Source: Mimachlamys varia
Lineage: Eukaryota; Mollusca; Bivalvia; Pectinida; Pectinidae
Assembly (NCBI GenBank): GCA_947623455.1
Contig: OX392541.1
Location: forward strand, 9,242,719-9,306,718
Direction of reading: 5' to 3'
DNA: 64,000 nt
The notes under the pieces are model-generated. The model was not told where the DNA came from. It did no database searches and worked only from the letters and a program-made list of their open reading frames with translations. A program made the translations under genes and the position numbers. Shown one piece after another: positions 58,040 through 64,000 of this stretch. Every line of letters begins with the position of its first letter. The first letter of the stretch is position 1.

Positions 58040-58420
58040 ATGGGCACATTAATTCATATAGGGGTGCCAGTCCCTGGTAGACTACTGGTGGATTTTTAGT
58101 CCCCAAGGTTTGCTGGAGCCTCCATAGCCACAGTTAATTTCATTTGAGTAGTGGCACGGTACATAATATACACATTTTCGTAGTACACGATATGAAATTA
58201 TACAGAATTAGTTTAAGTAAGCTTCTAAATTCATAAATTAAAGGGGTTTTGCGCAACTGACCATTCTGCTTCTGCAATACTTTAGACGTTTTGGATTCCC
58301 GCCTTTTGGCCCTTAGCATCACTGAAGAGTCCTGGAAGGACGAGACAGCTGTATGGTGCAGTTTCGGCATGCTGTATAAAAAATTGCAGCACATGTGTCT
58401 GTTACGTCATCTTTCAAATG
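58040..58420 (+). repeat. hammerhead-bearing interspersed repeat, long copy (plus orientation)
   Basis: About 380 bp from GGTGCCAGTCCCTGGTAG through GAGTAGTGGCACGGTAC, the hammerhead at 58316 and the end GTTACGTCATC. Its reversed partner is 59953-60310. No coding frame. Confidence 0.65.
58316..58359 (+). ncRNA. hammerhead ribozyme copy, core GAAA changed to GAGA
   Basis: GCATCA/TGGTGC stem I (one G-T wobble), CTGAAGA core, stem II GTCC-TGGAA-GGAC, then GAGA instead of GAAA, then CAGCTGTA. The core change is expected to abolish or weaken cleavage. Confidence 0.7.
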
Positions 58421-58879
58421 TACTTATCAAAATTAACCAATGTGAAGATCACGAAAATAGTGTTATGCATACAGCCGTCATGATGGCTCTTGAGAGAAAT
58501 TTTCGTGGTGGTCTTCCACCGCAAACATACTAAAGTTTCGTCGTAGAAAAGGTTTAAATTGCAATATCGTTTGAAAATATAATTTCGACTAAACAAGCTA
58601 TTAATTTATGTTTTTTACGACATATTGAGGTCAATATATTGCCTCTTTGTTTATAACATTAACAATAACATATATTCCCAATACCCCTCAAATCATTAAT
58701 GTATACGCCCTAAATGTTAATATGCACCAGGGGTTATAATTTATTTCAAAACTGGCGTTTCTATTCTCCTTATTACAAATACTCTGATACAACATTTTTT
58801 AAAATGTCACAGATTACCAAAGCGTTAACAAAACAATAATCCAAACTCAAAATCGATTAAACTAGGGGCAAAAAGAAGT

Positions 58880-59950
58880 TATTGCTGTATATTTAGGCAC
58901 TCCTTTTAATTTGGCCTTTGTTATTGATGACCAAAATGTCTTTCTACCGGTTTTTTCTCACTTTTTCAATGTGACGGCTTATGTATTGAGGGGAATTAAC
59001 TCAGTAAAGCTTATAGTGGACACTTTACTATCTGAGTTCACCGATGTCTTTTTTGGGTAAATGATCTCATACGAAACATGTCCACGTGACCGATATCTGA
59101 TACGTTCAGACGACAGTAATCGCGTGACTAGTTGTTTTAAATTGTCCTACTTCTATGTATACTCGTAATGAAAATAGCGGAATTGCATGGGTGTTATCAA
59201 CAGATTTCCAACCATAAAGCTGTTTATTCATAAGGAATGACATGTTAGTGAGGGTTAGTGACTTTTCTAAAGACATTAAAGAAGGGGAGACAAATCCATG
59301 TGTGAAAAAAAATCATTGAAATGAAAATGTCAGCTTCCATCCACTAGAATTTAATTATTTTGTATATAAGTAAATCATAAGGTTACTTTCACAATAGTGT
59401 TGTATCCAGGTACGTTATCGGTCAATAACACATACCTCAAGAATTGTATTTAGGTTTAACAAAACAGACGGCGGGTGTACAGAAATTCAAGGGACTCACA
59501 AACTAACGTTTCACTGCATGCTAGAGGTTCGTATCATGTTCTGCAAATAATGTATTTTGTTTGATTATCAAAGGCATACATACGTTTGCTTAAAGTATTG
59601 AAAAATATAAATAAGGCATTGTATGCAGTGTCATCCATTTCGACGTTAACAGCCCTAAATTTTAAAAAAAAGTGACTTAAAATTTGCAAAGTTTGAACAT
59701 AGGCCACCAATTTATTGTACAGACGTTACAAATTGCACATTTTCATGTGATTATTCGGATTAAATTTGATCGCCTTTTAATACCCCAGAAACCATAACAT
59801 AAAATCTTATTAACTTGGATGTGTTCAGAACCCGTGACAGATATACTGAGTCAGATGACCCTGGAGATATTCCTTGATGTGTACCTATTTTCCATACAGA
59901 GTGTTTGGCCCTTGATGCTGTTTGTACGGAGTCATTGACATCACATCATG
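58880..59950. other. spacer between the inverted hammerhead repeats, nothing assigned
   Basis: No reverse transcriptase or other coding frame, which argues against these two repeats being the ends of one intact Penelope-like element. Confidence 0.4.
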
Positions 59951-59952
59951 GA

Positions 59953-60310
59953 AGATGACGTAACACACACATGCTGCACTTTTTTAATTTAGTAATAGAT
60001 ACAGTTTGCCAAAAAAATGTAACTGCATCATACAGCTGTTTTGTCCTTCTAAGACTTGTCAGTGATGCTAGGGGCCAAAAGATAGGAACCCAAAATTTCT
60101 CAACTAATGTAGAAGCAGAAGGGTCAGGGTTCGTAAAACCTCTTTAATTTGAACTACTTCTGTATAATTTCAAATCGTGTACTACGAAAATGTGTATAGC
60201 ATGTACCGTGCCACTACTCAAATGAGATAAAATGTGGCTATGGAGGCTCGAACAAACCTCGGAGACTAAAAAATTCACCAGCGGGGACTGGGACTTGAAA
60301 GCAGCATATG
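59953..60310 (-). repeat. hammerhead-bearing interspersed repeat, long copy (minus orientation)
   Basis: Reverse complement of 58040-58420 with moderate divergence and a roughly 20-base deletion between the CACGGTAC block and the hammerhead. The two copies form an inverted pair about 1.5 kb apart. Confidence 0.65.
60025..60068 (-). ncRNA. hammerhead ribozyme copy, degenerate core
   Basis: On the minus strand: GCATCA stem I, CTGACAA (expected CTGANGA), stem II GTCT-TAGAA-GGAC, AAAA (expected GAAA), CAGCTGTA, TGATGC. Stem I is intact but two invariant core bases are lost. Confidence 0.65.
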
Positions 60311-60359
60311 GATGAAGTTGATGTAGTTTGTGTTTTACGTCCCCTTTTATAACCCATTG

Positions 60360-60545
60360 TCATTTAAAAATGTCCAAGGTTTAAGTGGTAGAGTAAAGCC
60401 GGTGTTACCGGAGAATAAGAACAGACCTACGACAAGTGGGTCCGGAAGTAGGCCTCGAACAGGCGAGGCAGACGTGGAGGGCTTGTAAAAGCCGGTTGTC
60501 ATCTTAATCACTTGGTGTCCGCGACCCATATGCTTAAGCGTAAAG
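60360..60545 (-). repeat. tRNA-derived SINE
   Basis: On the minus strand: A-box-like CACCAAGTGATTAAG, B box TGTTCGAGGCCTAC (60451 region), then the SINE body TTATTCTCCGGTAACACCGG and CTACCACTTAAACC, a block typical of molluscan tRNA SINEs. Confidence 0.55.
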
Positions 60546-60611
60546 CGTTTTAACCTTAGACCATCAAAATATTCAAAGAATTTCCTTATTTGAAGTCTGT
60601 ATTACATTTTT

Positions 60612-61987
60612 ACCTGACATGGCACAATTGGCCAGTGAACCTATGCCATGGCACGGCGTCCGTCGTCCGTCATTTTGTTTTAAATACTAGTCATAAAGTA
60701 CTGCATTGATTTAAATCTATATATTTCAGAAATATTCTTTGGGGAACGAGAAGAGTTTGCATAAATGGTGACTCAAACCCCCTAGGGGCCCAATAGGGGA
60801 AAGCCATTTAAATCACTACTTGTCAAACAGTCTTGAATTGGTTTGAAACAAATTTGATAAGAAACATCCTTTGGGGAGGAAAACAGATTTTGAATAAATA
60901 CTTAATCCGACTTTCTCGGGGCCGGAGGGGTGGGGCCAAATGTGTGAAATAAAGAGAAAACCTGTTAAATCGCTAGTAGTCATATTATTGAATGGAATTG
61001 AAATAAATTTCATCAGAAACACACCTTGGGGATAATAGATAAATTTTGCATAAATTGTGACTATGACCCCCCAAGGACGGAGGGGAAAAACGCAAGTCCG
61101 TTAAATCGCAATTTGTCATTAAGTACTGAATGGATTTATTTGAACCAAATTAGGTCAGATACATCCTTTGGGGAATTGGAAAATCTTTTTCATAATGGTG
61201 ATTTTGAAAGCCCCCCGAAGGGCTGGAGGGGTGGGCCCAATAATGAGAAATAGAGGTAAAGCCTTTTAAATTGCTACTTTGTTGTGACCCCCAATAGAAT
61301 AGAAATATATACCATTGCTTGGCATATAGAGACAAACACAATCATGATATTATGATTGGTCCCGGGATGAGCTCCACCCTTGAAGGTTTAACTTCTGAAT
61401 CAGAACTTTTAAACGGTTGAGATCCCCAACCCAAAACCATTCATACAATTACTGAGCATTAAGATATGTTTGTAATCATGAATTTAGTTTTTTCCCGGTT
61501 TCCACCACGCTATTGCAGACTTGACTCCAGATTCATAACTTTTAAACGTCTGAAATCCAAAAGAGAAGACGATTACAACCATTGTTTATGATTTGATCCC
61601 GAAGTCTGCCACGCCCTTTAAGACTGAACTCCTAGAGACGATAACAGTTATGCTATTGATTAGTCTCGGGTATGCTACGCTCTTTTACAAACTTAAATTC
61701 TTAGTCATAACTTTTAAAAGACTGAAATCCCTAGTATATTTTGTATTAGCATTGATGTCAGGGTTTAGCCACAACCCTAGGGACCTAGTTTCGCAGTTGA
61801 ATTTAAAAACAGTTTAAGTACACACCGATTAACACAATTTTAAGTCATACAGATATGCTTCAAGGATTTGTCACACTTTGGGTCTGTCCGTATACATTTG
61901 GTCTTTTTGGAAAATATAATGTAATGCCACGCTTACCTAGATACCAATGTATCCATGTGAGCGATACAGGCCTCCTGGGCATCTTGT
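60612..61987 (+). mobile_element. Helitron-like element with diverged roughly 158-bp repeats
   Basis: Worn start CCTGACATGGCACAATTGGCC...ATGCCATGG, a short GTCCGTCGTCCGTC, repeats around CATCCTTTGGGGA...GGGGTGGGGCCAAAT, and the end ATGTGAGCGATACAGGCCTC...CTTGTC. Same end motif as 49818-51366. Confidence 0.6.
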
Positions 61988-62272
61988 CTTTTGTTTTCAT
62001 ATCCATGCTTATGAACACTGAAATAACTTAATCAACTCGGGATTATACCTTACTATTTCAAAAGAACATATGTTTATTCATCATTTCAAAGGACAGAGAC
62101 AAATAAATAAAGATTTACAATAAAATTTATAATCTTTAAATCAACTGCGTTGAACAGGAATCTTCATCATAAGTAAGAAATTACTGTATTAATGATATGC
62201 AAACATATTATCACAGTTCAATGAAAAGACTCTTTGTCAAAAGAAGTCAATGATATATTTATCGAAATTTAG

Positions 62273-62660
62273 CAATCTAATTAAAATACAGATCCTTGTT
62301 CTCACTCCGTTTTACAAGGATCTGACAACATCCCATAAGAGGTCACGTCCAGATGACCTTTGTCGCCTCTTTACTTAACACTAAAATAATTTTCCAACGA
62401 CCTGTCATCTTGCAGCAAGCCATTTCGTCACATTATTCCGCACTAACTTTTTGTGACGAAATGACTAAACGGAAAAATGTGTTTATGCAAGCTTTGTCGC
62501 CTCAAAATTTCACTGTCAAGATTCTGCCAGTAGTAATTTGATTGGCTAATGCGAAAGGTCATCGGGACATGACCCTCTATTGGGTTATCACCGATCTTAA
62601 CGCAGCAGAGAGAAGTTTACGGAACGGCGCGGAGATCAAGATATGATTTTAATCAGATTG
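62273..62660 (+). mobile_element. MITE family M, full-length 388-bp copy
   Basis: CAATCTAATTAAAAT to ATTTTAATCAGATTG with the complete interior. The flanks CGAAATTTAG / CGAAATAAGG suggest a target duplication with a one-base indel. Confidence 0.8.
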
Positions 62661-62664
62661 CGAA

Positions 62665-63370
62665 ATAAGGTGCCCCTAAGTTTCCTTAGCGTTTCTTTGG
62701 AATTGAATATGATACATATATAAATATAACAGATCTGGTCGGAGATGTTCTCATATTGTTGGCCTCGTCAACACTTTTGTAGTGGTAATACTTTACGAAT
62801 GAGCTAAAAATATTGAAATAAAAAACGTTTCCATCAGTATTTTACATGACGCATATTTATTTGTAAATTGATAACTCGCAGTAAAAAAAAAAACAACAAA
62901 AAGATGCAATTCAATATGTATATATAATTGTTGTATTACAAATGTATAAATAAAAAATCCATTGACTTCCATGGGAAACGTACTCGATATTGACATAATA
63001 CCAAGTCAATCACTTGTGCACATTAAATAAAACACAAAGCACCAAATAATTCTGAAGTACACCGATATCAAATCTAAAAACAAGTCCTATTATATATTTT
63101 GTAACCCAGTCCTTCTGCTACTAGGATCAATATTTATTTCAATCAGATAAGATTTTATTCAAATTTGTTTGCTATACTTTCCTATAGTGTTTTTGGGTGT
63201 TGATTTAGCATCAGTGTAAAATATGTAATGAACATGATATTATTGTAAATATTGAATTAACGGCAAGGACATAACTGCGTACATATCATTATTGATTTTC
63301 ACGATAGGGCCACTAAACAAATAACTTGATCTTGTACGTTAGACAAGGTATACTGCACGTACAGGATAGT
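62665..63370. other. AT-rich stretch, nothing assigned
   Basis: Only chance-length frames. No repeat recognised between the two MITEs. Confidence 0.4.
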
Positions 63371-63371
63371 C

Positions 63372-64000
63372 CATTCTGATTAAAATGCAGATCCTTATTC
63401 TCACTCCGTTAAATAAAGATCTGACAACGTCCTGTATGAGGTAATGTTTAGGTGACCTTTGTCACCTCTTTACTTCACACTCCACTAGAATTTTCTTATA
63501 AATATAAAACAAATACAAAGACAGATCTCCTGAAATACTCCTTCTTTCCACGTACTATCATCAACTGGAACAGTTTTCCCACTCACATAGCCGCTAGCGA
63601 CACTCTCTCCTCCTTTAAAACCAGCTTAGTCAAACACGTCCACCAGCCTCCATAATTTTTCTGTAATTGACTGTCTTTTTAATTGTACATGTAAAATTTT
63701 TATACATTAGAAAATGAACAAAAAAAAAATGATAATAATTATGTTTTTTTGCACATGCGCTCAGGAGGGATATTGTACACTTTTGTCTAAGAGTTTATTC
63801 CCTTAACGGAAGAAGAAGGGTGCACTGTCAGCTGCACATGGTCATTTCGCCCCAACTTAAACATAAGGCTTGTTGTTACTAAATAATCCGACGCCCAAAT
63901 AGGATCATGCAAGCTTTTTCACTCAATAACATTCTCTTTTAAGATTTTGCAAGCGGTAATTTGATTGGCTAATGCAAATGGTAACCAAAACATGACGTCA
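63372..64000 (+). mobile_element. MITE family M (subfamily 2), split by a LINE fragment, runs off the window
   Basis: The left part 63372-63497 and the continuation from about 63829 resemble the interior of the 17665 copy. A LINE 3' end at about 63498-63820 sits between them. The right terminus lies beyond the window. Confidence 0.6.
63498..63820 (+). mobile_element. LINE 3' end (Jockey/CR1-type reverse transcriptase C-terminus plus 3' UTR)
   Basis: The frame to 63655 encodes the hallmark reverse-transcriptase tail YSFFPRTIINWNSFPTHI followed by ASDTLSSFKTSL. After the stop come an A-rich stretch, GCACATGCGCTCAGGAGGG, and a GGAAGAAGAAG tail. This is a 5'-truncated insertion, as expected for target-primed reverse transcription. 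Confidence 0.7.

Overview
This window looks like intergenic or intronic DNA from a bivalve mollusc. The basis is AT-rich sequence, genes broken by introns, and dense, deeply nested transposable elements. These include 'pearl'-like (Helitron/Helentron-like) elements with arrays of about 145-160 bp repeats next to ACGG/GTCC microsatellites, L1-like and Jockey/CR1-like LINEs, an element with a YIDD-type reverse transcriptase, tRNA-derived SINE heads, and hammerhead-ribozyme repeats. Species assignment is inference; no ribosomal, mitochondrial or housekeeping gene is present.

Host genes are few. The only convincing complete one is a single-exon GT31 beta-1,3-galactosyltransferase-like gene (53106-54137, +). 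Weaker candidates are: a two-exon, phase-compatible small protein with an MGCS acylation signal (6047-6164 and 10399-10544); a TATA-preceded first exon (32786-32950); a possible SAM-like exon (43579-43790); and a small secreted or membrane-anchored ORF broken by one frameshift (45662-46013).

Layout. 0-12 kb: a MITE family with 9-bp target duplications (complete copies at 819, 3978, 7267 and 10822), a Helitron-like element at 6.9-8.0 kb, tRNA-like SINE heads at 8.4-8.9 and 10.2 kb, and a 39-bp minisatellite at 9.06 kb. 12-25 kb: several satellite-bearing Helitron-like elements, a 751-bp element with perfect 13-bp terminal inverted repeats, and hammerhead repeats including the best one (21489-21532). 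25.3-30.5 kb: a DNA transposon with about 540-bp inverted termini and a frameshifted DDE transposase carrying a C-terminal SWIM-like zinc motif; its right terminus is interrupted by a pearl-like element. 34-37 kb: YIDD reverse-transcriptase fragments and more MITEs. 39.3-41 kb: an L1-like LINE interrupted at its YADD box by an LTR unit that carries an almost perfect antisense tRNA-His(GTG). 41.0-47.3 kb: a region bounded by about 290-bp inverted repeats. 47.3-51.7 kb: two large satellite arrays with terminal hairpins, one sitting inside a Jockey/CR1-like LINE. 53-54 kb: the GT31 gene. 55-64 kb: further Helitron-like, hammerhead, SINE and MITE copies, and a MITE split by a LINE 3' end at the window edge.

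The genes do not form an operon or pathway. What can be read is an insertion history: Helitron-like into transposon, MITE into Helitron-like, two MITEs into one satellite monomer, LTR into LINE, Helitron-like into LINE, LINE into MITE. Coordinates of old repeats are approximate to about 10-30 bases unless a target duplication is quoted.
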